From JAVEWJ01 sp034004605 (GTDB lineage: Bacteria > Patescibacteriota > Gracilibacteria > UBA1369 > LOWO2-01-FULL-3): 55,329 bases of DNA. The stretch covers positions 1 to 55,329 of the forward strand of contig JAVEWJ010000004.1 of NCBI GenBank assembly GCA_034004605.1. Reading direction: 5' to 3'. Below the pieces are notes generated by a model that saw only the letters and a program-made list of their open reading frames with translations, did not search any database and was not told where the DNA came from. Shown piece by piece: positions 18,275 through 25,393 of this stretch. Position numbers and translations under genes: made by a program. How positions within the stretch are numbered: the first letter of the stretch is position 1; each line of letters starts with the position of its first letter.

Positions 18275-18306
18275 GGCTCCGAAAATTTCGAAGCCCTTGT
18301 TTTTTA
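18275..18306 (+). terminator. intrinsic terminator after lspA operon
   Basis: GGCTcCGAAA (18275-18284) pairs with TTTCGaAGCC (18286-18295), one internal mismatch, followed by CTTGTTTTTT. It lies between convergent genes and may also slow minus-strand transcription, since A-rich DNA precedes it. Confidence 0.8.
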
Positions 18307-18310
18307 ATAT

Positions 18311-19126
18311 CTATTTTTTGTTCGCCATTGTATCAGCCATATTTTTTATACCTTCAAATGCCCTAAGAGCCTCTACAGGAACCATCCAAATAGTTGTATT
18401 TGACTGATCTGAAGATAAATCATTAATAGTCGAAAGGGTCCTTAAGTGTAACGCACCAGGAGATTCTGCAAGCATTTTTGCCGCCTTGCTTAAGTTTTCC
18501 GAAGCCGCAAGTTCTCCTTCCGCCTTGATGATTACTGCTTTCTTTTCTCTCTCAGCCTCGGCCACTTTTGCAATTGTTCGGGTTAAATCCGGGGGGATTA
18601 CGATATCTTTTAGCTCCACTGCATCAATTTCAACACCCCAATTAAAAGCAGATTTTTCAACTATACTTTTAATATTCACAGCGATTTCATCTCGATTTTT
18701 AAGTAAAGTATCAAGATCCACCTCGCCCACGGCGTTTCTCATTGTAGTTTGTGCAAGCTGAATCACCGCATAATAAAAATTTTCCACTGCGATAATTGCC
18801 TTTGCCGCATCTGAGACTTTATAATAAATCACCGCATTAACGCGTACGGAGATATTATCTCTTGTGATTGCGTCTTGATCAGGCACATCAACGGCCTTAA
18901 CTCTCATATCGATTTTTACCATTCTTTGAAAAACCGGAATCACAAGCCTCCACCCAGCTGGTGCTATGCTTGTGAATTTTCCGAAAGTGAATTTCACCCC
19001 TCTCTCGTATTCGTTCACGACACGAATACTGATAAGTAAAACTACGATGAGGCCAACAATAAACGGTACCGCCAAACCTGCCAATATTTCGGGCATAGAT
19101 TTTAGGTTAAAGAATAACTGAATCAA
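18311..19126 (-). CDS. slipin/stomatin-type SPFH (band 7) protein
   Basis: Membrane scaffold protein of the SPFH superfamily. 271 residues: one hydrophobic helix (ILAGLAVPFIVGLIVVLLISI), then the band 7 domain with VVNEYERGVKFTFGKFTSIAPAGW, DVPDQDAITRDNISVRVNAVIYYKV, AQTTMRNAVGEVDLDTLL and the conserved VELKDIVIPPDL, ending in a coiled-coil (VAEAEREKKAVIIKAEGELAAS). This matches bacterial slipins closely. An internal ATG at 19096 (MPEILAGL) is an equally good start. It is a single-gene unit divergent from the MscS channel. Confidence 0.93.
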   Translation of the reverse strand: MIQLFFNLKSMPEILAGLAVPFIVGLIVVLLISIRVVNEYERGVKFTFGKFTSIAPAGWRLVIPVFQRMVKIDMRVKAVDVPDQDAITRDNISVRVNAVIYYKVSDAAKAIIAVENFYYAVIQLAQTTMRNAVGEVDLDTLLKNRDEIAVNIKSIVEKSAFNWGVEIDAVELKDIVIPPDLTRTIAKVAEAEREKKAVIIKAEGELAASENLSKAAKMLAESPGALHLRTLSTINDLSSDQSNTTIWMVPVEALRAFEGIKNMADTMANKK

Positions 19127-19185
19127 TCATCCGATAAATTTATCGCTTTTTAAACCGAAAAATCCCTGAATATGCTGATTGTGTA

Positions 19186-19214
19186 TTGAAAAATCGAGTA
19201 AAAAATGGTAAAAT
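19186..19214 (+). promoter_or_regulatory. mscS-type gene promoter
   Basis: -35 TTGAAA (19186-19191), 17-bp spacer, extended -10 TGG-TAAAAT (-10 at 19209-19214), 22 nt before the ATG at 19237. The leader ends in AATAAAAACAAAAAATG, the same 17 bases that precede the PrsW gene at 36833. Confidence 0.65.
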
Positions 19215-19236
19215 ACTACGATAATAAAAACAAAAA

Positions 19237-20298
19237 ATGTTAATCGCTTACGCAGCTACGGCAGGTGGGGAAAATATTGAATCCGTTTCTCAACTCGCAA
19301 AACTTCTAACTTGGCTTCTTCAAAAGCTCCCATTCTTCTTTGCTGGAATTATGCTTCTTATTTTCGCTTTTTTTATCGCAAAAATCGCAAAAAGCATAGT
19401 GGAGCGAAAACTTGCGGAAAAAGGGCTTGATGAAGAGCACAAGGAGGTGCAGGTTTTAGCTGGTCGTTTGGTATATGCCGGTGTTCTTATCATCGGAATT
19501 ACAGCGGGTCTAAATATTGCAGGAATCGACCTCACATCAATTATCGCCGCAGCCGCTTTCGGTATTGGTTTTGCTCTAAGGGATTTGATTGTGAATTTTA
19601 TTGCCGGAATTATGATTCTTTTGGGCAGAGATTTTACAATAGGGGATTTTATCAAAGTAAACGGTCAAACAGGTAGAATTGAAGCTATTCAAGGGCGTGT
19701 GACAATAATGAAAGCTGTGAACGGTACAAAGATGATTGTTCCGAATTCCGTGCTTTTCAAAAACAATATCACAAGTTTTACCGGAAATCCGCTCAGACGC
19801 TTTGATATTTCCGTACCCATCGATTATAGAAACAATCTCGACAATGCCATAAAGGTGATGCTAAATACAGCTATGAAAACAAAGGGCGTACTCGCAAATC
19901 CAAAACCAAGCGTCGCTTTTGTATCCTATGGTGATGATGGCTTTACTGTAAAAGTAAAGGCTTGGTGCGAGTCGAGCTCCGGATGGGTGAAAGTGAGAAC
20001 AAAACTCGCAAAAGCTCTCGTTGAAGAATTTGATAAATATGGAATAGAAATTCCTTATACCACATACAACGTAAATCAATATAAAGACATTGTGATAGAG
20101 GAAAAAGAATTTACGGAAGAGCCACCGGTAATACCTATTCAATCGGTTGTGCCAAGTACTTCCGGTCCGATTCAAAATGTTGATGCGTCCCTTATGGGGG
20201 TTGCTCCATTGCCTCAAATGGCGAATGTCCCTGTCACAGTACAAACTCCGGAAGCATACCCACAAACGAATATTCCTCCCCAAAACATCAGTCAATAA
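19237..20298 (+). CDS. MscS-family mechanosensitive channel
   Basis: Small-conductance channel that relieves turgor on hypo-osmotic shock. 353 residues: three N-terminal membrane helices, the pore-lining TM3 rich in Ala and Gly (IAAAAFGIGFALRDLIVNFIAGIMILLGRDFTIGDFI), then the beta domain (GQTGRIEAIQGRVTIMKAVNGTKMIVPNSVLFKNNITSF) and the alpha/beta cage (VKVKAWCESSSGWVKVRTKLAKALVEEFDKYGIEIPY). The C-terminal 65 residues are a Pro/Gln-rich disordered tail not usual in short MscS proteins. Alone in its unit, with a clear promoter. Confidence 0.94.
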   Translation: MLIAYAATAGGENIESVSQLAKLLTWLLQKLPFFFAGIMLLIFAFFIAKIAKSIVERKLAEKGLDEEHKEVQVLAGRLVYAGVLIIGITAGLNIAGIDLTSIIAAAAFGIGFALRDLIVNFIAGIMILLGRDFTIGDFIKVNGQTGRIEAIQGRVTIMKAVNGTKMIVPNSVLFKNNITSFTGNPLRRFDISVPIDYRNNLDNAIKVMLNTAMKTKGVLANPKPSVAFVSYGDDGFTVKVKAWCESSSGWVKVRTKLAKALVEEFDKYGIEIPYTTYNVNQYKDIVIEEKEFTEEPPVIPIQSVVPSTSGPIQNVDASLMGVAPLPQMANVPVTVQTPEAYPQTNIPPQNISQ

Positions 20299-20415
20299 TT
20301 CATTTTTTTAAACGAATAAAAAGTTAATTCGGATAGTTTTTCATAATCTAAAAGTCCTTTGTTTGTTTTATAACTTCATAAGGCAAATTTTAAATATGAT
20401 TTATTCCGTATTAAA

Positions 20416-20438
20416 CAAAAAAACCCGCCTTAGGCGGG
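20416..20438 (-). terminator. intrinsic terminator for a minus-strand transcript
   Basis: CCCGCC (20424-20429) and GGCGGG (20433-20438) form a strong stem; on the minus strand it is followed by a run of seven T (20423-20417). It faces away from MscS and lies 36 nt past the stop of the 53-residue ORF at 20474-20635, marking the end of a minus-strand transcript. Confidence 0.8.
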
Positions 20439-20473
20439 AGGAAAAAAATCGATCTTGCGGCTAAAAATTTCGT

Positions 20474-20635
20474 TTAACCGAGATATTTTTTGATTTTTGT
20501 TTTTGTTTTCGGGTTGACCAATTCCTTGTTTTTATCAAGCTGTGCTTTGGAAAGTTGTTTTTGCCTCTCCAGGGCCGTCCGTTTTGTGCCCCTTTTAATC
20601 GAATAGATATTATTCCGATAAAGGTGCCGGACCAT
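20474..20635 (-). CDS. 53-residue basic protein
   Basis: ORF from ATG 20635 to TAA 20474, starting MVRHLYRNNIYSIKRGTKRT and ending KTKTKIKKYLG; about a third of residues are Lys or Arg. No family recognised. Support for a real transcript: an extended -10 (TGG-TATACT) 37 nt upstream and an intrinsic terminator just after the stop. The start codon lies in one arm of a perfect hairpin: CATTTCG (20633-20639) against CGAAATG (20645-20651), so translation could be controlled by structure. It may instead be a small RNA with a chance ORF. Confidence 0.45.
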   Translation of the reverse strand: MVRHLYRNNIYSIKRGTKRTALERQKQLSKAQLDKNKELVNPKTKTKIKKYLG

Positions 20636-20672
20636 TTCGACGAGCGAAATGAGTGGGTGGTATTACTGGTCT

Positions 20673-20681
20673 AGTATACCA
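20673..20681 (-). promoter_or_regulatory. extended -10 for the small ORF/RNA at 20.5 kb
   Basis: Minus-strand TGG-TATACT (20681-20673). No -35 match at the expected distance. It fits a short transcript that ends at the terminator at 20416-20438, about 250 nt long. Confidence 0.4.
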
Positions 20682-21048
20682 TCGCAAAGCCTGAAGGCTG
20701 TCTTAAATTAAGAATCCTTATAAGACCCATGACAAAGTCTTAAAATTTAATTGTTCCGCAGTTAAATAATTCTTACTTAAGACAATCTTCAAGCTTTTAC
20801 TGTTCCTAGTTGTCAATTTTCTTTTTTGATTTTTTGTAAATCAAATCATCTTATCTTATCATTTAAAATCGTGCAACTTTTAGAAGTGGACAGAATCTAA
20901 AATATTTTATTATTCGTTTTTTCAACTTCGGGTGTTTAAATTTTTAGCACCGCGTGAGTGTGAGTAATTGATTTTATTTACATTCTTGGTCCCGCCTTTA
21001 TTTCAATTTTCGTTTTAGATTTTTTCTAAAATCATATAATCATAATAA
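20682..21048. other. intergenic region with repeated GTCTTAA words
   Basis: No gene recognised. The word GTCTTAA occurs twice (starting near 20700 and 20737) and once inverted as TTAAGAC near 20798, next to GCCTGAAGGC and TCTTCAAGC. These could fold into alternative stems or be regulator sites. The rest is AT-rich without clear pattern. Confidence 0.35.
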
Positions 21049-21108
21049 ATGAAACGAAATTCCGCAAGAATACCGGGTAGACAAAATAAGAAACATTTTA
21101 AAGCTTAA
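21049..21108 (+). CDS. possible 19-residue basic peptide
   Basis: ATG 21049 to TAA 21108 encodes MKRNSARIPGRQNKKHFKA. A perfect TATAAT (21035-21040) lies 8 nt before the ATG, the leaderless arrangement also seen at lspA. Too short to judge by composition; may be chance. Confidence 0.22.
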   Translation: MKRNSARIPGRQNKKHFKA

Positions 21109-21149
21109 AAATGGGCTCCCTTTTTGGCTTAGAATGGAGGAGAGAATAA

Positions 21150-21188
21150 TTGGTTTTATTTTTTTTATTTCTCCAATATACTCCTTAA
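21150..21188 (+). CDS. possible 12-residue leader peptide
   Basis: TTG 21150 to TAA 21188 encodes the very hydrophobic MVLFFLFLQYTP. It is preceded by GGAGGAGAG (21136-21144), one of few strong Shine-Dalgarno sequences in the window, and stops 4 nt before the phosphatidyltransferase ATG, so it could couple or attenuate translation of that gene. May be chance. Confidence 0.25.
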   Translation: MVLFFLFLQYTP

Positions 21189-21192
21189 TAAG

Positions 21193-21759
21193 ATGAATAT
21201 TCTTTTTAATACAATCTCAAGATTCAAAGCTTTAAAAAACGGTCTTCTAAAAAGTCCGGTGTTGTATTTATCAAAAAAAGGTGTTTTAAGTGACCATCTT
21301 ACTCTTCTTTCTTTTTTCACGGGAATAACCTCGGTCTATTTTTTCGCACAAAACATCAATATTTTCATTATTCTAATAACTCTTTCTATTATCTTCGATC
21401 TTCTCGACGGCGCATTTGCATCCGTTGAAAATAAGGCCGATAAGGAGAAAAAAAGGGGAATGCTCCTCGATGATCTTTCGGATAGAGCAGTTTTCTTCCT
21501 TCTTATTATTAAGATGGCTTATATCCTTTCTTCTGTCCCGGTTCTTTTGATCTCCTTGGCCTACATTCTTATCAAATCGCTTCACATTATTTTAAAACAA
21601 AAATATTCAAGCAAAATTCAAATCCTTTATTTTGATAGATTTTCGCTTTTACTTTTACTCTTTTCCTATGATTTGTTTTTTCAGGTAATGGTTCTTGTAC
21701 TTTTTATAAACATCCTCGAGCTAATCAACATCTTACAAAACAAAGAGCAAAATTCCTGA
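21193..21759 (+). CDS. CDP-alcohol phosphatidyltransferase family protein
   Basis: Makes a phospholipid by transferring a CDP-linked group to an alcohol in the membrane. 188 residues with several helices. The family signature DxxDGxxA...GxxxDxxxD is present as DLLDGAFAS...GMLLDDLSD (residues about 70-100), so all four metal-binding aspartates are kept. Two oddities are Ser in place of the usual Arg after the Ala, and about 11 rather than 8 residues before the second Gly. Which alcohol is used cannot be told. The 3' end overlaps the convergent uppP gene by 27 bp. Confidence 0.85.
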   Translation: MNILFNTISRFKALKNGLLKSPVLYLSKKGVLSDHLTLLSFFTGITSVYFFAQNINIFIILITLSIIFDLLDGAFASVENKADKEKKRGMLLDDLSDRAVFFLLIIKMAYILSSVPVLLISLAYILIKSLHIILKQKYSSKIQILYFDRFSLLLLLFSYDLFFQVMVLVLFINILELINILQNKEQNS

Positions 21760-22593
21760 AACGACCACCAAGTATATTGAGAAATAGGAGAGTGGATGCT
21801 TCTTTAAAAATTTCATTAAAAAACCGATAGCAAGAATTCCAAAAAGAAACGAAGAAATAAAACCAGCAAGAAGAGTTAAGGTCCCCGGAAAATTTTCGCT
21901 TGTCGTCGAAAAATCCTTGATGGTCAAAACAAATGCACCGAAGATAGCGATAGATCCTAGAAAAAACGAGAATTTTGCGGCTTCATCCCTTTTCATTCCT
22001 GTGATAAGACCTGCGGAAATAGTAGATCCGCTTCGCGAAACTCCCGGGATTAGTGCAAGCGCTTGCATCAAACCAATGAAAACAATTCTACAAATCCCAT
22101 TATGGCAAAACGAGTCGATTGCTTCCTCCTGAAAAAGGCTTTTTCTCTTGTAAATCCTTTCTGCCAATACAAAAACCAATGAGGTAGAAAGCATCATTAG
22201 CCCCACCGTTTTATATGATCTGAATGCGGTTTCAATGAAGTCACCGAAAAACACCCCAAAAACTCCAGCAGGAATTGTGGCTATAAAAAGTGCAGTTATT
22301 GTGTGAAGTTGGTCATCCAAAAAAGTTTTATCTTTAAATCCGCTTCTGAAGAACAAAAACACAGCCAAAAACCATTTTGGCAATAATTTTATAAGCTCAA
22401 AAATTTCTTTTCTGAAAAACACCAAAATCGAAAAAAGCGTGCCAAGGTGCATAATTATGTCAAATTCAAGCAAAGACTGAGCATTAAGACCCATAAGTTT
22501 TTCAACAATCACTAAGTGACCGCTCGATGAAATGGGCAAAAATTCAGTCACACCCTGTACAGCACCCAAAATGACAGATTCGAAAATATTCAT
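21733..22593 (-). CDS. uppP: undecaprenyl-diphosphatase UppP/BacA
   Basis: Regenerates undecaprenyl phosphate, the lipid carrier used by MurG and FtsW. 286 residues, about eight helices. Signatures: GAVQGVTEFLPISSSGHLVIV near the N-terminus (residues 11-30, catalytic Glu and His) and LIPGVSRSGSTISAGLITG (about residue 180). It is last in the M23 peptidase - yidD - uppP operon, which combines wall hydrolysis, membrane insertion and carrier recycling. Its end overlaps the opposite-strand phosphatidyltransferase by 27 bp, so the two 3' ends are antisense. Confidence 0.97.
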   Translation of the reverse strand: MNIFESVILGAVQGVTEFLPISSSGHLVIVEKLMGLNAQSLLEFDIIMHLGTLFSILVFFRKEIFELIKLLPKWFLAVFLFFRSGFKDKTFLDDQLHTITALFIATIPAGVFGVFFGDFIETAFRSYKTVGLMMLSTSLVFVLAERIYKRKSLFQEEAIDSFCHNGICRIVFIGLMQALALIPGVSRSGSTISAGLITGMKRDEAAKFSFFLGSIAIFGAFVLTIKDFSTTSENFPGTLTLLAGFISSFLFGILAIGFLMKFLKKHPLSYFSIYLVVVSGILLFVL

Positions 22594-22630
22594 GCCGAAA
22601 TACTATCAAAGGCCACCACTTCAAACAATA

Positions 22631-22921
22631 TTATTTAGGGGGATCGTATCCGCCTTCATTGAAAGGATTGCACCTTACAACGCGGTAAAATGCCTTAGCT
22701 CCACCGATAATCGATCCGTGTTTTTTTATTACTGCCTTTCCGTATTCCGAACAAGTCGGTGAAAACCGGCAATATCCCAAAGGATAAAGTTTTTTAAGTG
22801 GTCCGTGATCGGGGGAAAGTGTCTTTTGGTAAATTGAAATAAGTAAAACCAAAAAATTTCTCGGAAAATTCCAAAGAAATTTTAAGGCTTTTAAAGTTGA
22901 TGATTTTAAATCGAATTTCAT
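22631..22921 (-). CDS. yidD: membrane protein insertion efficiency factor YidD
   Basis: Small membrane-associated helper of YidC-dependent insertion. 96 residues with the family hallmarks LLISIYQKTLSPDHG, CRFSPTCSEYGKAVIKKHG and VVRCNPFNEGGYDPP, including the conserved cysteines. A basic amphipathic N-terminus of about 20 residues precedes the core. It starts 2 nt after the M23 peptidase stop and precedes uppP by 37 nt. In most bacteria yidD sits with rnpA-yidC-rpmH, so its place here is unusual. Confidence 0.96.
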   Translation of the reverse strand: MKFDLKSSTLKALKFLWNFPRNFLVLLISIYQKTLSPDHGPLKKLYPLGYCRFSPTCSEYGKAVIKKHGSIIGGAKAFYRVVRCNPFNEGGYDPPK

Positions 22922-22923
22922 TC

Positions 22924-24141
22924 TTAATAGTATAGTGTCGGATTTCTCTTAACACCATTGTCGATTACTTCCCAATGTAAGTGAATTCCAGTAACACCAT
23001 ATACACGACCTGTATTTCCCATAATACCTATTACATCTCCTTGGTTTACCCATTGTCCATTTACTACATTTACACTGTCCAAGTGCGCGTAAAGTGATTG
23101 AAGGCCGTTTCCGTGGTCGATAATGATGTGATTTCCGTAACCTCCACCCCATGTGCCAGTACTTACCTTGATAATATTGCCACCTGCAGGTGCCCAAATA
23201 GGTGGTTTTGATCTGTCTGCGATATCAATGGCATAGTGTCCCGCTTTGTATCCGTTTGTAATAGTTCCTCTTGTAGGATAGATAAATACTTTTCCTCCAC
23301 TTGGAGTTGTCGTGTTTGCGGGAATATTAGAATAATCAACGGCTCTGCTTTCTTTTGAGTAAGTCACATTCCTTGAACCGTTTTGTGCTATTAATGTAAT
23401 TTCGGAAACAATCGGTTTTGCATTTGGAAGGAATATTGAGGCACCTTTTACAAGTGATGCATCCTCTTTTAGATTGTTTTGAGCCAAAATCGATTCTGTA
23501 CTAATCGAATATTTTTTTGCCACTTTATCAATGGTGTCACCGCTTTGAACCTTATAACTCACTCCGTTTACAGGAGGAATTGAAAGTTTTTGACCGGCTC
23601 TTATTGAGTTGCTGTTTCTTATATTATTTTCCCATTGGATTGTGTCCATTGAGACTCCGTATTGTTTTGCTATAGTAGATAAAGTTTCACCACTTTCAAC
23701 CGTGTGAACTGCGAAATCCGTAAGCCCAACTCGGTTTGAATCGCTTGTAAGGGGATTGGTCTTCACCAAATAACCTTCCTCGTCCGTCACTAATATATCG
23801 CCATCCACAAGATAATTGTTCATATAATCATCCGAATATCCCTTAGCCGTAGACATAAAAGTGCCTCCGGGAGTAAAGGAAGTAATCATTACGAATACCG
23901 CTGAAAGAGCGATAGATTGCATAAAGAGCTTCTTGTTGTGTGAAGTCGGAGCAAGAGTAGTCGCAAACTGTCTTATAAATAAAAAACCTTTGATAGCATG
24001 ACCGGTGATAGGAAGCCTTGTGAATACTCCAAAGCCTTTTTTAGTGTTCTCAACTATTGTACCGATACTGGACTTCAAAAGCTCGCTTCTTGAAAAGTTT
24101 TTAAGTTGCCTCATTCTTCTGGCAAACTTGTTTACCTCCAA
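22924..24141 (-). CDS. LysM-M23 cell-wall endopeptidase
   Basis: Secreted zinc endopeptidase that cuts peptidoglycan cross-links. 405 residues from a TTG at 24141. Order: basic cytoplasmic region, membrane helix (LFMQSIALSAVFVMITSFTPG, about 70-90), two LysM domains (HTVESGETLSTIAKQYGVSMDTIQW and YKVQSGDTIDKVAKKYSISTESILA), then an M23 domain with GHYAIDIA (HxxxD), YAHL and HLHWEV (HxH), so the zinc ligands are complete. Start unclear: an in-frame ATA at 24165 has an ideal AAGGAG site 8 nt upstream and would add MNNIKIET. It leads the yidD-uppP operon and has a promoter about 150 nt upstream. Confidence 0.93.
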   Translation of the reverse strand: MEVNKFARRMRQLKNFSRSELLKSSIGTIVENTKKGFGVFTRLPITGHAIKGFLFIRQFATTLAPTSHNKKLFMQSIALSAVFVMITSFTPGGTFMSTAKGYSDDYMNNYLVDGDILVTDEEGYLVKTNPLTSDSNRVGLTDFAVHTVESGETLSTIAKQYGVSMDTIQWENNIRNSNSIRAGQKLSIPPVNGVSYKVQSGDTIDKVAKKYSISTESILAQNNLKEDASLVKGASIFLPNAKPIVSEITLIAQNGSRNVTYSKESRAVDYSNIPANTTTPSGGKVFIYPTRGTITNGYKAGHYAIDIADRSKPPIWAPAGGNIIKVSTGTWGGGYGNHIIIDHGNGLQSLYAHLDSVNVVNGQWVNQGDVIGIMGNTGRVYGVTGIHLHWEVIDNGVKRNPTLYY

Positions 24142-24162
24142 TGTTTCGATTTTAATGTTGTT

Positions 24163-24179
24163 TATGGTAGTGTCTCCTT
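24163..24179 (-). promoter_or_regulatory. strong ribosome binding site in front of an ATA codon
   Basis: AAGGAG (24179-24174), 8 nt, then ATA (24165-24163) in frame with the M23 peptidase. Almost no other gene in the window has such a site. Either ATA is the start, a sequencing error hides an ATG, or ribosomes bind here and start at the TTG at 24141. Confidence 0.5.
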
Positions 24180-24317
24180 AATTATTAACATGCTTTTTCG
24201 TAACGTTTCTATCAGTTGGCATGCGGCATACGTAGCCGAATTAGTTATTAACACATTATCTATTATGTCTTATTTCGCTTTTTCCTTCAAGACAGGGTAC
24301 TTGACAAAAGCATATAA

Positions 24318-24346
24318 TTATTACATCAGAATATTAAAATTGTCAA
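24318..24346 (-). promoter_or_regulatory. M23 peptidase operon promoter
   Basis: Minus strand: consensus -35 TTGACA (24346-24341), 17-bp spacer, -10 TAATAA (24323-24318); AATAAT with an upstream TG is an alternative -10. The 5' leader would be about 150 nt and contains CGGCTACGTATGCCG, a small self-complementary island; no known riboswitch was recognised. Confidence 0.6.
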
Positions 24347-24349
24347 GAG

Positions 24350-24417
24350 GGGGTGTTTTATGCTCTTTATTAAGGCCATTTGAGGCTATTGACAAAATGC
24401 CTGGTAAAAAACACCCC
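24350..24417. repeat. 10-bp inverted repeat flanking 48 bp, next to the M23 promoter
   Basis: GGGGTGTTTT (24350-24359) and AAAACACCCC (24408-24417) are perfect inverted copies. The left arm begins 3 bp from the -35 of the M23 promoter. It may be a regulator site, a long-range stem or a small inserted element. Confidence 0.5.
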
Positions 24418-24622
24418 TTTTAAAAACCCTTTACTTTTTGTCTAAAAAATTGCGTATTAATACTGCTTTAAAAACAAAATGGCTTTTTAAGCCATGGAAA
24501 TGGGGCAATTGCAACATTACAACTTCTGCAGTTTTATTAACGCAATTCTGACGAATATACATTTGCCTCCTTATTTTAGTAATATTTTTCCGACTAACCG
24601 ATTCCGTTTTTTTGCTTTTAAC

Positions 24623-24651
24623 TTGCATAAAAAAATATCCTTTGTTAATAT
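24623..24651 (+). promoter_or_regulatory. rpsF-ssb-rpsR promoter
   Basis: -35 TTGCAT (24623-24628), 17-bp spacer, extended -10 TGT-TAATAT (-10 at 24646-24651). Transcription would start near 24658, at the foot of the leader hairpin. Confidence 0.6.
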
Positions 24652-24655
24652 CGGC

Positions 24656-24695
24656 GCACGAAAAATTTTCTGCTCGGTTCTCTCATGTACCGTGC
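24656..24695 (+). promoter_or_regulatory. candidate S6:S18-binding leader hairpin of rpsF
   Basis: GCACG (24656-24660) pairs with CGTGC (24691-24695), enclosing a smaller GAAAA/TTTTC stem. The 3' side holds ACCG, and a CCG trinucleotide beside a stem is a known feature of the S6:S18 autoregulatory leader. The hairpin would form the very 5' end of the mRNA. Position is right; the match is only partial. Confidence 0.35.
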
Positions 24696-24744
24696 TAAAA
24701 AGATCAAAAAAATTTTATATATATAGATCTTAAACCAAAGAAAT

Positions 24745-25371
24745 ATGGCTAAAAAAACAAACGGGGAAGCCCGAGGCTATGAGCTTATGCTCATCTTAAG
24801 TCCGAACTTGTCGGAGGCTGAAACTCAGGACGAATTGAACAATATCAAGCAGCTCGTCTCTGAACTTGGGGGAAATGTTTTCTCCGAGGACATTTGGGGA
24901 ATCCGCGAGCTTGCTTATACCATCAAGCAATGTGATAAAGGCTATTACGCCGTTTATTACATGGATTTTGATGTAAACGAGAAAGTAAAAGAACTCGAAA
25001 AAGCTTTGACTATCCAAAACACGGTTCTTCGCTCTCTGATAATCAAAATCTCAAAGCATCATGTGATTAAAACTCATGATGAATATTCAAAGGAAGCTGA
25101 AATTGAAGAAGCTGAGGAAAAGAAAATCAAGGAAGAAAAAGAGAAAGAGAATCAAAAAAGACAAGCGGGAAACAGGAGACCCGAAAGAAGAACAGAAGTA
25201 AAATCTTCGGAAAAAACTGCTCCAAAAAAGACCGTTCGAAAAGAGGAAAAAGAGGAAGTCGTAGAGGAAAAACCGAAGGCAAAGAAAGAAGAATCCGATT
25301 CTAAAAAGAGTCTCTCAGAGGTGGACAAGAAATTAAAAAGCCTTATCGACGACCCGGATATTTCTCTTTAA
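24745..25371 (+). CDS. rpsF: 30S ribosomal protein bS6 with long charged tail
   Basis: Binds 16S rRNA with S18 in the platform of the small subunit. The first about 110 residues are the S6 domain (YELMLILSPNLSEAETQDEL, IWGIRELAYTIKQCDKGYYAVYYMDF, LTIQNTVLRSLIIKI). It then continues about 100 residues beyond the normal end as a Lys/Glu-rich tail and finishes in a short helix (SEVDKKLKSLIDDPDISL). Usual bS6 is about 95-135 residues. First gene of rpsF-ssb-rpsR, the classic order. Confidence 0.96.
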   Translation: MAKKTNGEARGYELMLILSPNLSEAETQDELNNIKQLVSELGGNVFSEDIWGIRELAYTIKQCDKGYYAVYYMDFDVNEKVKELEKALTIQNTVLRSLIIKISKHHVIKTHDEYSKEAEIEEAEEKKIKEEKEKENQKRQAGNRRPERRTEVKSSEKTAPKKTVRKEEKEEVVEEKPKAKKEESDSKKSLSEVDKKLKSLIDDPDISL

Positions 25372-25393
25372 TATAATTTAATTTTTGTTGAAA

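Noticed and set aside
20436..20700. tmRNA, SRP RNA or RNase P RNA
   Set aside because: None of the conserved cores (tag sequence, SRP GGAA-type loop, RNase P CR regions) could be found in the region.
24106..24423. 105-residue plus-strand ORF
   Set aside because: It is antisense to the start, leader and promoter of the M23 peptidase gene and has no protein-like features.
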